Positions 24,056-33,684 are shown, counted from the first letter of the stretch. The stretch: DNA of 64,000 nt from CAYOUV01 sp963790075 (GCA_963790075.1 CAWBNG010000004.1:868001-932000), one strand, 5' to 3'. The notes: generated by a model not told the origin, from the letters alone. Program-made: numbers and translations.

Positions 24056-24952
24056 ATGCGGATTACGGGTCTCCATATCCTTCTCACCTACCAATGCACC
24101 TTCGAGTGCGACCATTGTTTTGTTTGGGGCAGCCCCTGGCAAAAAGGGACGCTGACGATCGCAAAAATCGAACAAATCCTCAAGCAGGCCAAAGAGCTTG
24201 GCACAGTCGAATGGATCTTTTTCGAGGGCGGTGAGCCGTTCTTGTATTATCCCCTGCTGGTACGCGGGGTGCGGCTGGCAACCGAAGCGGGATTTCAGGT
24301 CGGTGTAGTGACTAATGGGTATTGGGCCAATACCGTCGAGGATGCCGAGGAGTGGCTGCGACCGTTAGCTGGCCGCATCCAGGATTTATCGATCAGCAGT
24401 GACCTGTTTCATTGCGGGGAAGGTTTGAGCGATTGTACGCAGGATGCGGTCGTGGCCGCGAAATGGCTGGGCATCCCCGCCGATGTCATCCGGGTGGCGC
24501 AACCGGAAGAGGCTGCAGAAACAGGTGTTGGCCAACTCCCTGAGGGGGTCTCGGGCGTCATGTATCGTGGGCGGGCAGCGGTCAAGCTGACGCCGCGTGC
24601 GCCCCGACATCCCTGGGAGAGTTTCGATCAGTGCCCGCACGAAGATCTGCGTGAGCCGGGGCGCGTCCATCTCGACCCGCTCGGTAATTTGCATATCTGC
24701 CAGGGCATCTCGCTCGGCAATCTCTTCCAAACCTCGCTCAAGCAGATTGGTGAGGCTTATCATCCTGACGAACATCCAATTTGTGGACCGTTGCTGGCTG
24801 GTGGACCGGTTGCACTGGTGACCGAATACAACCTGCCGCACGACTCGGACTACGCCGATGCCTGCCACCTGTGCTATGAAATGCGCCTGGCCTTACGGGA
24901 GCGCTTCCCCGAGATCCTGGTTCCTGACCAAATGTATGGCGTTGATGCATGA
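24056..24952 (+). CDS. Radical SAM protein
   Basis: The ATG at 24056 is chosen because AAGGAGG lies just upstream; an earlier TTG/GTG-type start would run through the regulatory hairpin. The 298-residue protein has the 4Fe-4S motif CTFECDHC (Cys14, Cys18, Cys21; Cx3Cx2C), the GGEP motif in FFEGGEPFLYY, and extra C-terminal cysteines (CPHED, LHICQG, CHLCYE), suggesting an auxiliary cluster as in SPASM-like enzymes. It would generate a 5'-deoxyadenosyl radical; the substrate is unknown. It overlaps the next gene by ATGA (24949-24952), so the two are translationally coupled. Confidence 0.9.
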   Translation: MRITGLHILLTYQCTFECDHCFVWGSPWQKGTLTIAKIEQILKQAKELGTVEWIFFEGGEPFLYYPLLVRGVRLATEAGFQVGVVTNGYWANTVEDAEEWLRPLAGRIQDLSISSDLFHCGEGLSDCTQDAVVAAKWLGIPADVIRVAQPEEAAETGVGQLPEGVSGVMYRGRAAVKLTPRAPRHPWESFDQCPHEDLREPGRVHLDPLGNLHICQGISLGNLFQTSLKQIGEAYHPDEHPICGPLLAGGPVALVTEYNLPHDSDYADACHLCYEMRLALRERFPEILVPDQMYGVDA

Positions 24953-25383
24953 ATGGGAATGATTTTATGGCCTGGTTGTTGCGCTCGCGGTTGCACGGAC
25001 TGTTGAGTGGCGGCATGTTATTGATCACGTTCACGGGCCGCAAGACCGGCAGGCAGTACACCACCCCGGTCGGGTATTACCGTGAGGGGGACGTGCTGTG
25101 GGTCATTACCAGTCGGGACCGGACCTGGTGGCGCAACCTGCGCAGCGGGGCGGAGGTGACTTTGCGCTTGCGCGGCCGCGATGTACAGGCGCATGCCGAA
25201 ACGCTGGAGGATGGATCGGCAGTAGCCGGGCAGATCGGGGACTATGTCCACCACCTCCCGCAATCCAGGCGGGCCTTGGGGCTGCGTCTGGAAAACGGTG
25301 AGCCGCATCCGGAAGACGCGGCTCGCCTGGCACGGGAACGGTTGTTCGTCAAGCTAAGTCTTAGGAACGGAGCCGCAGCGTAA
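24949..25383 (+). CDS. DDN-family nitroreductase/deazaflavin-dependent oxidoreductase-like protein
   Basis: The 144-residue protein fits the F420/flavin-binding split-barrel family DDN: the segment MLLITFTGRKTGRQYTTPVGYYREGDVLWVITS (quoted in part here as TGRKTGRQY and PVGYY), then WWRNLRSGAEV and a short C-terminal region. Members reduce nitro compounds or quinones with F420H2 or flavin. Its start overlaps the radical SAM stop as ATGA, and its 3' end overlaps the convergent alpha-mannosidase gene by 23 bases. Whether this organism makes F420 is not visible here. Confidence 0.82.
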   Translation: MNGNDFMAWLLRSRLHGLLSGGMLLITFTGRKTGRQYTTPVGYYREGDVLWVITSRDRTWWRNLRSGAEVTLRLRGRDVQAHAETLEDGSAVAGQIGDYVHHLPQSRRALGLRLENGEPHPEDAARLARERLFVKLSLRNGAAA

Positions 25384-28312
25384 CGATCTCATGCCCGTGG
25401 GCGCTAAAATCAACACCCCCATCCTTGGCCGCCCTCAGGGCGGCCAATTTTTCTTCCGCCAGATTGACCCGCTCCACCTTTTTGAAGGGCTTCCAAGGCT
25501 TGAGATTGACCAAAATCAGCTCATCGCTCAGGTTGTAACCGCGCACGATCCAGCCGCGGCCATCTTCCGCCTGTTTGACTGTGCTGACCACGAAGGCCGG
25601 ATGGTTGATGCTGACGAAGGCTCCGCTGGGGGGCAGCTTCCCCGCGTGGAGGGTAACCCCGACCGCGCGCAAGGGAACCTCGAAGGCATAAGCCTGCGCA
25701 AAGGCGTTTTGCCAATCGCCGGTGTGTGAGATCAGGCTGTATTCGAAACGCCATTTGCCGGGCATTTGCGCGCCGGGGGTGGCTATAAACGGACCAGCGT
25801 GTCCATTTCGGGTGGTAAAGTCGTCGCGGGAGAGCCAGCCGACGCAGCGCAGCAGCGTCAGGGCGATCTCGCTGCCAGTTTGGGTCGTCAATGCCTCGAC
25901 TTCGGGCAGGCCTCGGTTAGCGACGGTCAGCCCGTGATCCCCGGCAGACAGACTGGTAAAAACACGCTGCGGCATTTCCGGGCGCGGTTGTTCCGCCCAG
26001 GTTTCGTCGAAATCCGGGACGCCGATCGGGCGGCGGACCACCTCGAAGTGGCCGTCGTGATTGGCCTGTTCGACGGTGAATGGCGCGGCGAAATGGACGC
26101 GCAGGCGGTGATCCCTGGCACGGTTGTCGACCTCGGTCTCGAAATCTAGGCGTGGGACACCGGGATAGAGCGTGGCACGCGTGACGATCTCGATTGGCAG
26201 GCTGTCTTTGGAACGCCGTTGGCGGTCTTCAGTCAGCTCACTTGGAATATGCGTTTCGAGCGTCAGCTCCAGCACCTGATGGGCGGGATTGCGGTGCACG
26301 CGCACGTGTTTTAATCGGGCCTCGATCAGGGCGTCGGTGGGGGGCGGGCAGTAGTTGTATTCGTCGCCGCAGTCTCCGCCGTCCACAAAGCGGTTCTGAC
26401 CCTGGTATACGACCCGGCTGCGCTTGTCGGTCAGCCTCAGGCTGCCGTCTCGCTGCGCCTCCACCAGCATGAACTCATTTTCGATGCGATAGGGCGGCTT
26501 GTCGCCCGGTGCGGAACTCAAGCGTTCCATCAGGCGCCGCCCTGGGGGACTTTGTGCCAGACGGCCGATGACTGGCATCAGGGTACGCGCGAACGGATTG
26601 AGCCTGGTGGGTGCGCTCGTCTTGTTCTCCAATGCGCGAACGTAGAAAGTACGGTAGCCCAGTCCGGGAACTGCGCGGGCGGTGAACAAGGCCCGGGTGG
26701 TTTCGAGCGTGCGAGCCCGTACGATATAGCTGCTGATGCTCTTGTCGGCTAGCAGGGTTTGGACCTGGGCGCTGCCCTCATTCCAGGCTTTGAGATCCGG
26801 TTCGCCTTCACGCATCAACACTTCGAGCGCTACGCTGGCGCCATTTCTTTCCACACGCAAGCCTTGCAGCCCCATCCCCGCCACCCGACCTCCGTGTACC
26901 ATGCCGAAAGCCTCGATGAACCCGTTCCTGTCAAGTGACATGTTGATCAGGTCCTGTGACCCCAGTCCGAGTACCTGGTGTGGGATGACCTGCCCGGCCT
27001 CGTCCGTGAGCTCAAAGGCGTTGACCTCCTGCGGTAAAACCAATTCGGCAGTAACCGGATCCGTGCGCGCGAAGGACGAGGGGTTGAAGACCACCACGGC
27101 TGCGACCACGTCTGCGCTGGACCGGGTATCAATCACCCTGGTCAAAGCTTCCAGGCTTTGACGGGTGAGCTCCTGCCCGAGTTGATCGACCTGGTCGAAG
27201 CGCGGGCGCATTTCATCGTGAACCTGGTCGATCGAGCAACCGCAGATCGAGTCGTGGGGATGATTTTCCATCAGCAGCCGCCAGGCCTGGCGCAGGAGGG
27301 GTGCCGGATTTTCGATCCGGTCACCTGGAAAATGGCCACTTGGCGGCGTCTTGGTTTGTGGGTTGGTTGCTCCCCCAACCAATTCTGCAAGGGTGCTGAA
27401 GGGTTCAGCCCACTTTTCCAGCAAGGTTTCGCAGGCGCGGTTGCGTTGTTTGATCCACATGCGCGTGGACAGCACGCCCGGCAGCAGGTGCGCATGCCGG
27501 GATGAGCGCAGTTCGCCCTCGACCACCGGCAAATCCGCGCTACGGATGGCAGGCTGGATGGCTTTCAGGTAACGCGGCAGGGTCGAATGGAGGACACGCG
27601 TTCCCTTGAGATGGGCCTCCGCGTAACCGATGGCTGCGGCGGTGTCGGGTGGTGGCTCCATGTGGTCATTGCCCAACATGATCAGGAAATCCGAGCTGGC
27701 AGAATGCTCCGCCAGTGCCTCCCCCAGGGTCGCGATCTCGGTCAGGAATTTTTGCGGATCGCTGGTCGTCAGGCCAGCGCCGTTGGCGTAGCTGTTACGC
27801 AGGTAAGCCATCAGTACGCGCGAACCGTCCGGGGCCTGCCACCAGAATTCGCAGGGCTGCACGTCGAGTCCGCGCCAGAGACAGGCGGAGTCGATCCCAA
27901 AGCCGCGCAGGATTTGCGGGATCTGGCCGATATGACCGAACGAATCGGGCATGTATCCGACGTTCATTTTGGCACCAAACTTGCGCGCGCTGCGCTCCCC
28001 CTGAAGCAGGTTGCGGAGGTGCGCTTCCGGGCTGACCAAGAACATATCCGGCAGGATGTGCCAGGGGCCGATCAGGATGCGTCCGCGGCGGATATGCTCG
28101 CGTAGAACGGGCTCCTTTTCTGGCCGCATAGCCAGGTAATCGTCCAGGACGATGGTCTGCCCATCGAGCATGAAAAATTTGAAATTTTTATCTTTTTCCA
28201 GAATATCCAGTAAATTGTCGACCAGGTGGACCAGCTTCAAACGGAACTGCTGAAAGCTCAAATACCACTCGCGGTCCCAGTGAGTGTGTGAAATGACGTG
28301 TAAAGTTCGCAT
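25361..28312 (-). CDS. GH38 alpha-mannosidase
   Basis: The 983-residue protein has the GH38 N-terminal catalytic domain: zinc motif SHTHWDREWY (residues 8-17), LDGQTIVLDDY, and the nucleophile region YMPDSFGHIGQIP, where Asp is the catalytic nucleophile and zinc ligand. The helical middle domain follows with NHPHDSICGCSIDQVHDEM (a further zinc ligand), and a long C-terminal beta domain. It hydrolyses alpha-mannosides. No signal peptide is seen, so it is cytoplasmic. It starts three bases after the DinB stop codon and belongs to a carbohydrate operon. Its last 23 coding bases overlap the convergent DDN-family gene. Confidence 0.96.
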   Translation of the reverse strand: MRTLHVISHTHWDREWYLSFQQFRLKLVHLVDNLLDILEKDKNFKFFMLDGQTIVLDDYLAMRPEKEPVLREHIRRGRILIGPWHILPDMFLVSPEAHLRNLLQGERSARKFGAKMNVGYMPDSFGHIGQIPQILRGFGIDSACLWRGLDVQPCEFWWQAPDGSRVLMAYLRNSYANGAGLTTSDPQKFLTEIATLGEALAEHSASSDFLIMLGNDHMEPPPDTAAAIGYAEAHLKGTRVLHSTLPRYLKAIQPAIRSADLPVVEGELRSSRHAHLLPGVLSTRMWIKQRNRACETLLEKWAEPFSTLAELVGGATNPQTKTPPSGHFPGDRIENPAPLLRQAWRLLMENHPHDSICGCSIDQVHDEMRPRFDQVDQLGQELTRQSLEALTRVIDTRSSADVVAAVVVFNPSSFARTDPVTAELVLPQEVNAFELTDEAGQVIPHQVLGLGSQDLINMSLDRNGFIEAFGMVHGGRVAGMGLQGLRVERNGASVALEVLMREGEPDLKAWNEGSAQVQTLLADKSISSYIVRARTLETTRALFTARAVPGLGYRTFYVRALENKTSAPTRLNPFARTLMPVIGRLAQSPPGRRLMERLSSAPGDKPPYRIENEFMLVEAQRDGSLRLTDKRSRVVYQGQNRFVDGGDCGDEYNYCPPPTDALIEARLKHVRVHRNPAHQVLELTLETHIPSELTEDRQRRSKDSLPIEIVTRATLYPGVPRLDFETEVDNRARDHRLRVHFAAPFTVEQANHDGHFEVVRRPIGVPDFDETWAEQPRPEMPQRVFTSLSAGDHGLTVANRGLPEVEALTTQTGSEIALTLLRCVGWLSRDDFTTRNGHAGPFIATPGAQMPGKWRFEYSLISHTGDWQNAFAQAYAFEVPLRAVGVTLHAGKLPPSGAFVSINHPAFVVSTVKQAEDGRGWIVRGYNLSDELILVNLKPWKPFKKVERVNLAEEKLAALRAAKDGGVDFSAHGHEIVTLRLRS

Positions 28313-28315
28313 ACT

Positions 28316-28819
28316 TTAGTCGGTTTTCTCCCGTAAATAAGCAATAAAATCCAGGTCGCCCGGCGAGTGGCCGTAAGCTGTCAGCGCAACGGCGGCTTCA
28401 GCGCGGTACTGGGTACCGTGATTGACCAGATGCAGCAGGATCTGCCAGAGCGGTGTCTCAAAGGCCACGTCTTTGGTGTTCTTGTATTTTATCTTTTGAT
28501 TCAAATCCTCATCTTTGAGCCCGTCGAGGTAAGCGCGCATGGATTTCTCTTCGGCAGTCCAGCGCGAGACCAGTACATCCAGCGAGGGGATATCGGCTTC
28601 GCCCATCAGCTTGCCAGGCGAGATGCCTTCCTGGCAGCGCATGCGCCAGATGACCTCGGCGGCCAGCACGTGCACCAGCGCGCCGCGCAGGCTTTTGTAG
28701 CTCAGCCCTTCGAATTTGGCTACGAAATGCTCAGGATTCGCAGTTGCGGCCACCTCCAGGAGACGCTGGGTAGCCCAGTAGTTGTAGTCGAATAGCGTCA
28801 GAATTTCGTTTTTGTTCAA
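28316..28819 (-). CDS. DinB/YfiT-like four-helix protein
   Basis: The 167-residue protein has the DinB fold with metal-type histidines: HVLAAEVIW (about residue 50) and LLHLVNHGTQYRAEA (about 130-140). Members are putative metal-dependent enzymes, some thiol-dependent transferases using bacillithiol or mycothiol; the substrate is unknown here. The start is TTG, overlapping the upstream stop as TTGA, which implies translational coupling to the flippase gene. It ends three bases before the alpha-mannosidase gene. Its place inside a glycoside operon is unusual and unexplained. Confidence 0.88.
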   Translation of the reverse strand: MNKNEILTLFDYNYWATQRLLEVAATANPEHFVAKFEGLSYKSLRGALVHVLAAEVIWRMRCQEGISPGKLMGEADIPSLDVLVSRWTAEEKSMRAYLDGLKDEDLNQKIKYKNTKDVAFETPLWQILLHLVNHGTQYRAEAAVALTAYGHSPGDLDFIAYLREKTD

Positions 28820-31356
28820 GTGAGACTCACTTTCTCATCCGTAAGGGTGCGAGCTTCAGCCAGAGCCGCTGCGCGGATCGTAATCGGGAAGCGGCCGTGA
28901 ATCGGGCTGATACGCGCACCCAGTGCGGTCGAACGCCAGGTGACCCAGGCCAGGGGGCGGGCGAATCCGGTCAGCTCAACGGCTTTCCCCAGTTCTTCCA
29001 AGGTATCATCGTCCCAGCCGCCGAACAGGCCGTACAAGAACATATAGACCGGGAATGAAGGCAGGATGCCAATGAAGAAGATCAGCACGCTGGTCATCTG
29101 ATCACCCTGCCAGAGGATACCGGCCAGCCAGTAGAGCAGGCCGTAGTGGACGGCGGCGGCCAACAGCGGCGCAACTGCGGATTGCCAGACGAAGAAGCGC
29201 TGCGGGAAGCACAGACGGTGGTCGATGAAGTAAGCCACGATCCCCTTGCTGCCCAATCCGACAAAGTAGGCAATGATCAGAGCCGTGACCTGGAAGCGTT
29301 CCAGCAGGATCAGCGCCAACGTTACACGAATGATCTGTTCGCCGAACACCAGCGCCGATTTGAGATACGGGCGGTTCGAGCCAAGCTGGACGTTGTCACC
29401 GACCCAGGATGGATATTGTATCGCACCCCAGATAGCCAGCGGGACCACATACAAGGCAGCGCGCTGGAATTCGACCCCCGAGGCACCGATGATAAAGCGC
29501 GGCGCGACCGCCAGCAATACTGCGCCGAGGAAAGCGCTGGTCAGGCCGCCCCACTTATACATCATCACGCTGTAATACTGGCTCAATAATTTGCGCCCGT
29601 GCGAGATCGCTTCCGAAATGGCGGGCATGGCTCCGTCGTAGAGCGTGTTAACCACGTTGAAGGAAAAGACAAAGTTTTGCGCCAATCCCCAGTTGCCCCA
29701 GATCTCGGCGTAATTGATCAACCTGGATTGCGTGATCCAAATTTCGCCAGCTTGCCCGGCAGCCCAGGCGGCCGAGCCCAGCATTTCGAAGACCCCAAAC
29801 TTGAAGCTGGTCACAACCACTTCCCGGTCGAAGTGCGCCAGGAAGAGCACCCCGGGATTGTAGCCGATGCGCCGGTAAAGCCACAGTCCGAGCAGGAAGG
29901 TCGATAATTCCGCAGCGTAGGCGGCGATCCCCATCCCGAGCAGGCCGCCCGTCGCGCCTCCGAAGACCGGATGAGCCTTGCCCCAGGCGTACATCAGGCT
30001 GACAAAGAGCGGCTGGACCAGCATCGGCATGACCACCTGCAATCCCAGGTCCAGGTAGCGGGCGTAATCCTGGCGCTGGAAGCCGTTCAGGGCGTGACGC
30101 ATGACCTGATAGAACCCGGGGATTTGGATGAAAGCGTGGATGATCACGCTCCAGGCGTAGAGTGCATAAGCCGAGTTAGGCGCCAGCGTGCTGGCCAACC
30201 CGATCACCAAGGCCACCTGCACCGCGCCTGAGAGCGCCTGCCACCAGACGAACAATTGTCCGTACTGGATGCCCTTCTGCGGGTCATGCACGCGGTACTC
30301 GGACAGGAATTTGATAAAAGCTACACTGGTGCCCATGTCGAAGAACATCCAGGTCAGATTGAAGAACTGCACCACGCGTCCCCAGATGCCCAGGGCCTGG
30401 GCCGAGGGCAGGATGTATACTGGCAGGATCAGGTTCTGGTAGATGATCAGCGGGATGAACAGCACCAGGCCGAGACTCAAGGCGACCAGGAATCCGCTCA
30501 AGGGGCGGTGAAAACCGACATCCTCCCATTCGGTCAATTCCTCCCGAACTTTGTAGAGGCTACGGTCCAGGACGATTTTGTCGAGCGCCTCGGGGTGGGA
30601 CATGCTATAACGGCGCACGAAGTAGTAGGCCGTGAACGTGGTGACCAGCATCAATGCCATGATGCTCAGCAGCAAACGGCGGTCGGCGGCATGCGGCACG
30701 GGCGAGCCGGGATAATCTGCGAAGGAGGACGATTTGCCACCCCCGGCACGCACGGTCATGGAGTAAATGAGATAGTTGTAGTAAGCCCAATCCTGGATTT
30801 GTGGGTTGTCCCCATTCAGGAAGGTATTGAAGATAAACTCTTTTTGATTGGCTTTCCAAACAATCCACTCGCCGTCTTCGTAAGTCGTGACCAGCGGTTG
30901 CACTGACGAGAGCGGGGTCAGGACCTGGTAGCGTTGGCGGACCTGAGGGGCGCCGTTCCAGATGATGTCGGTGGTCAAGGGATCATTGAGGCCCTGGATC
31001 TCAGTCAGGCTGACAGGATTATCCTTGAGGGTCAGCGCGACCGGGAATCCCAATACCGTCTCGACCTGGGATTGGCTGAGTTTGGGGCCAAGGATCAGCA
31101 CCAGGCCGGCACCTTGCCCGATACGTGCTGCCAGAGTCTCAGGGTTTGGAATTGAGCCGTTGAGCAGGATCACATCCGCCTGGGACGGGTCATTCACAAA
31201 AGCAAAGGTCCCCGGTTTTGCCAGCTCCAGTGCCTTTTGAACAGAGCTGTCCGGACTGCCAGCGTAATAGACGTTGATGGTCTCGGCTGCCAGGGCCGGA
31301 GAGGCCAGCGAGCAGAGCAGGATCAGCGTGATCAGGGCGAAGACGAGTTTGCGCAT
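28816..31356 (-). CDS. Polysaccharide flippase-like protein with extracytoplasmic GATase/ThuA-like N-terminal domain
   Basis: The 846-residue protein starts with a cleavable signal peptide (ends SPALAAE), then a soluble external domain of about 200 residues (INVYYAGSPDS, DVILLNGSIPN, GAGLVLILGP) that looks like a ThuA/GATase1-like Rossmann domain without visible catalytic residues. A membrane segment (about 228-247) and a cytoplasmic stretch (YKVREELTEWEDVGF) precede about 12-14 membrane segments resembling the oligosaccharide-flippase/MATE superfamily (for example NLTWMFFDMGTSVAFIKFL). It probably moves a lipid-linked glycan or a related lipid. It lies between GH1 and DinB/GH38 genes, with 37 bases to the GH1 gene, which supports a glycan role. 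The fusion is unusual. Confidence 0.75.
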   Translation of the reverse strand: MRKLVFALITLILLCSLASPALAAETINVYYAGSPDSSVQKALELAKPGTFAFVNDPSQADVILLNGSIPNPETLAARIGQGAGLVLILGPKLSQSQVETVLGFPVALTLKDNPVSLTEIQGLNDPLTTDIIWNGAPQVRQRYQVLTPLSSVQPLVTTYEDGEWIVWKANQKEFIFNTFLNGDNPQIQDWAYYNYLIYSMTVRAGGGKSSSFADYPGSPVPHAADRRLLLSIMALMLVTTFTAYYFVRRYSMSHPEALDKIVLDRSLYKVREELTEWEDVGFHRPLSGFLVALSLGLVLFIPLIIYQNLILPVYILPSAQALGIWGRVVQFFNLTWMFFDMGTSVAFIKFLSEYRVHDPQKGIQYGQLFVWWQALSGAVQVALVIGLASTLAPNSAYALYAWSVIIHAFIQIPGFYQVMRHALNGFQRQDYARYLDLGLQVVMPMLVQPLFVSLMYAWGKAHPVFGGATGGLLGMGIAAYAAELSTFLLGLWLYRRIGYNPGVLFLAHFDREVVVTSFKFGVFEMLGSAAWAAGQAGEIWITQSRLINYAEIWGNWGLAQNFVFSFNVVNTLYDGAMPAISEAISHGRKLLSQYYSVMMYKWGGLTSAFLGAVLLAVAPRFIIGASGVEFQRAALYVVPLAIWGAIQYPSWVGDNVQLGSNRPYLKSALVFGEQIIRVTLALILLERFQVTALIIAYFVGLGSKGIVAYFIDHRLCFPQRFFVWQSAVAPLLAAAVHYGLLYWLAGILWQGDQMTSVLIFFIGILPSFPVYMFLYGLFGGWDDDTLEELGKAVELTGFARPLAWVTWRSTALGARISPIHGRFPITIRAAALAEARTLTDEKVSLT

Positions 31357-31392
31357 TGGGGGTCCTTTGGCAAAGGATTATTTTGAAGTGTT

Positions 31393-32751
31393 TTAGGGTG
31401 GATCCAATTCGAAGCCGTGGTCCTGGATCACCCGGCCAAACCAACGGCCGCTGTCTTTAAGGATGCGCTCAAGGGTTTTGTAATCAAGATAAAACAGTCC
31501 GAAGCGTGGTCCATAACCCAGCGCCCATTCGAAGTTATCCAATAGTGACCAGTGGAAATAACCCCTAACTGGCACGCCATCCTGCATGGCACGCTGTACC
31601 TGGGCCAGGTGGTTCTTCAGGTAACGGATGCGTCGTTCGTCGCGCACGCGGCCGTCGAAGTCGATCCCATCCGGCACGGGCACGCCGTTCTCGGTGACCA
31701 TGATCTCCGCTTTCGGCTGGTAATCCCCCTGGATGCGCATCAGGATCTCGTACATCCCTTCAGGGTAGATCTCCCACATGCCCGAGTATTCGTTGCCGAC
31801 CGGATGGACCTGCTCAACGTTGATGACCGGGATTTTATTCGAATGCTTCATCACCGCCCGGGAGTAGTAGTTGACTCCCAGAATATCCAGGTTATTGATT
31901 TTTTCAAGGTCGCCAGGCTGGATCAGTCGTCCGCTCAAAAGTTTACCAATGGCTGAATCCTGGATTGGGGATGTGCCCTTGAGCAGCGGATCGAGCACGA
32001 TGCGATTCATGAACATGTCGACCCGGTCAGCAGCCTCAGCATCTTTTTTTGAGCCTGTGGCCGGATGGACCGGGTTGAGGTTGAGCGTGATGCCAATTTT
32101 GAGCGGTTGTTTCGATATCGCCTGCATAGCTTCAATTGCCAACCCGTGCGAGAGCAGGATGTGATGCAGCGCTTTCAATGCGGCGGGGAGGTCCTTCTGT
32201 CCGGGGGCATGCTCTCCCAGAAAATGTCCCACGAAAGCCGCTACCCAGGGTTCGTTGTGTGTGAACCAGGTCGAGACGCGGTCGCTCAGGTGCTCGGTTA
32301 GGACATGCGCGTAATCGGCAAAATAATAGGCTGTGTTGCGCTCCGGCCAGCCTCCTTTATCCTGCAAAGCCTGCGGCAAATCCCAGTGGAAGAGACAGAC
32401 ATATGGCTCGATCCCTGCTTTGAGCAGTTCGTCCACCAGCCGGTCGTAGAAATCCAATCCTTTTTTGTTGACCAGGCCGGTCCCATCCGGCAGGATGCGC
32501 GTCCAGGCGGTAGAAAAGCGATACGCCTTCAGGCCAAGCTCGGCCATCAGGCGTATGTCGTCCTTATAGCGGTGGTAATGGTCGGCGGCTTTGTCGCCGT
32601 GTTCGCCATTGGCGACGCGGCCGGGGGTGTGGCTGAACGTATCCCAGATCGAAACACCCTTACCGTCTTCATTCCAGGCGCCTTCGATTTGATAGGCTGA
32701 AGTTGCTGAGCCCCAGATAAAATCTTCGGGGAAGGAGATGAATTGTGTCAT
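31393..32751 (-). CDS. GH1 beta-glucosidase
   Basis: The 452-residue protein has the GH1 signatures: N-terminal FIWGSATSAYQIEGAW, the acid/base glutamate in FTHNEPWVAA (about residue 165), and the nucleophile glutamate in MVTENGVP (about residue 355), followed by GYFHWSLLDNFEWALGY. It would hydrolyse beta-glucosides or beta-galactosides and acts in the cytoplasm, as it has no signal peptide. It is the first gene of a four-gene minus-strand operon (GH1, flippase-like, DinB, GH38). Length is typical. Confidence 0.97.
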   Translation of the reverse strand: MTQFISFPEDFIWGSATSAYQIEGAWNEDGKGVSIWDTFSHTPGRVANGEHGDKAADHYHRYKDDIRLMAELGLKAYRFSTAWTRILPDGTGLVNKKGLDFYDRLVDELLKAGIEPYVCLFHWDLPQALQDKGGWPERNTAYYFADYAHVLTEHLSDRVSTWFTHNEPWVAAFVGHFLGEHAPGQKDLPAALKALHHILLSHGLAIEAMQAISKQPLKIGITLNLNPVHPATGSKKDAEAADRVDMFMNRIVLDPLLKGTSPIQDSAIGKLLSGRLIQPGDLEKINNLDILGVNYYSRAVMKHSNKIPVINVEQVHPVGNEYSGMWEIYPEGMYEILMRIQGDYQPKAEIMVTENGVPVPDGIDFDGRVRDERRIRYLKNHLAQVQRAMQDGVPVRGYFHWSLLDNFEWALGYGPRFGLFYLDYKTLERILKDSGRWFGRVIQDHGFELDPP

Positions 32752-32946
32752 GGTTTTAAGGGAACCTTAGGTAGAATATGAGATAAGAATACAGGAAAAA
32801 TGCTGCGAGTGCAAGCAGGCTTTATATTCCATGTCGATGGACTTTCTCGAAGCAGATTGAGAAAATTAATACAAATTGATCCTGTGGCGGTACAATATAA
32901 GCAGCAATCTTCATCCGCAGCAACAATCACACTTTTAAGGAAATCC

Positions 32947-33684
32947 ATGCCGGGAACAAAGATCATCGAACTGCAGGATGTGATCAAGGTTTATTCAACA
33001 GCTGCAGGCGATTTTACTGCGCTTAAAAGAATCAATCTCACCGTCAACCAGGGTGAGTTTTTAGGTGTGATCGGGAAATCTGGGGCGGGGAAGTCCACTC
33101 TGCTCAATATGATCAGCGGCGTCGACCATCTGACCTCCGGCAAAGTGGTTTATTACGGAAATGACCGGGAAATTTCCATCCACGATTTGAGTGAAAACGA
33201 ACTGGCAGTCTGGCGCGGCACCACGATGGGAGTGGTCTACCAGTCCTTCCAGTTGTTGCCCATGTTGACCCTGGTTGAAAATGTGATGTTGCCGATCGAC
33301 CTGTGCGGACAATATCAGCCGCGTCTGAGCCGCAAGCGAGCCCTGGATTTATTGGAACTGGTCGAACTCGAAGAACATGCCAGCAAGCCTCCGGCGTTTA
33401 TCTCTGGTGGGCAGCAGCAGCGGGTTGCGATTGCACGTGCGCTGGCAAATGACCCGCCCATCATTGTGGCTGACGAGCCCACCGGCAGTCTTGACTCTGT
33501 CACTGCCGATCACATTTTCGAAGTGTTTCGCCGGCTGGTGCAGGAGCAGGGGAAGACCATCGTTATGGTCACACATGACAACAGTCTGGTGCCACGTTTT
33601 TCGCGGCATTTTTTGATTGCGGATGGGGAAATCGTTGGCGAGCAGGTCTATGAAGAAATGAATTTGGCCGGAGGCAGGGTCTGA
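32947..33684 (+). CDS. ABC transporter ATP-binding protein (MacB/LolD type)
   Basis: The ATG at 32947 has AAGGAAAT upstream; an open extension back to 32800 is not supported. The 245-residue subunit has Walker A GKSGAGKST, Q-loop YQSFQLLPM, a canonical signature SGGQQQRVAIARAL, Walker B IIVADEPTG and H-loop VTHD. It resembles LolD/MacB ATPases that power FtsX-type permeases. Its stop overlaps the start of the next gene (TGATG, 33682-33686), and permease and fusion-protein genes follow. It probably pairs with the next ATPase, whose signature is degenerate. Confidence 0.94.
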   Translation: MPGTKIIELQDVIKVYSTAAGDFTALKRINLTVNQGEFLGVIGKSGAGKSTLLNMISGVDHLTSGKVVYYGNDREISIHDLSENELAVWRGTTMGVVYQSFQLLPMLTLVENVMLPIDLCGQYQPRLSRKRALDLLELVELEEHASKPPAFISGGQQQRVAIARALANDPPIIVADEPTGSLDSVTADHIFEVFRRLVQEQGKTIVMVTHDNSLVPRFSRHFLIADGEIVGEQVYEEMNLAGGRV

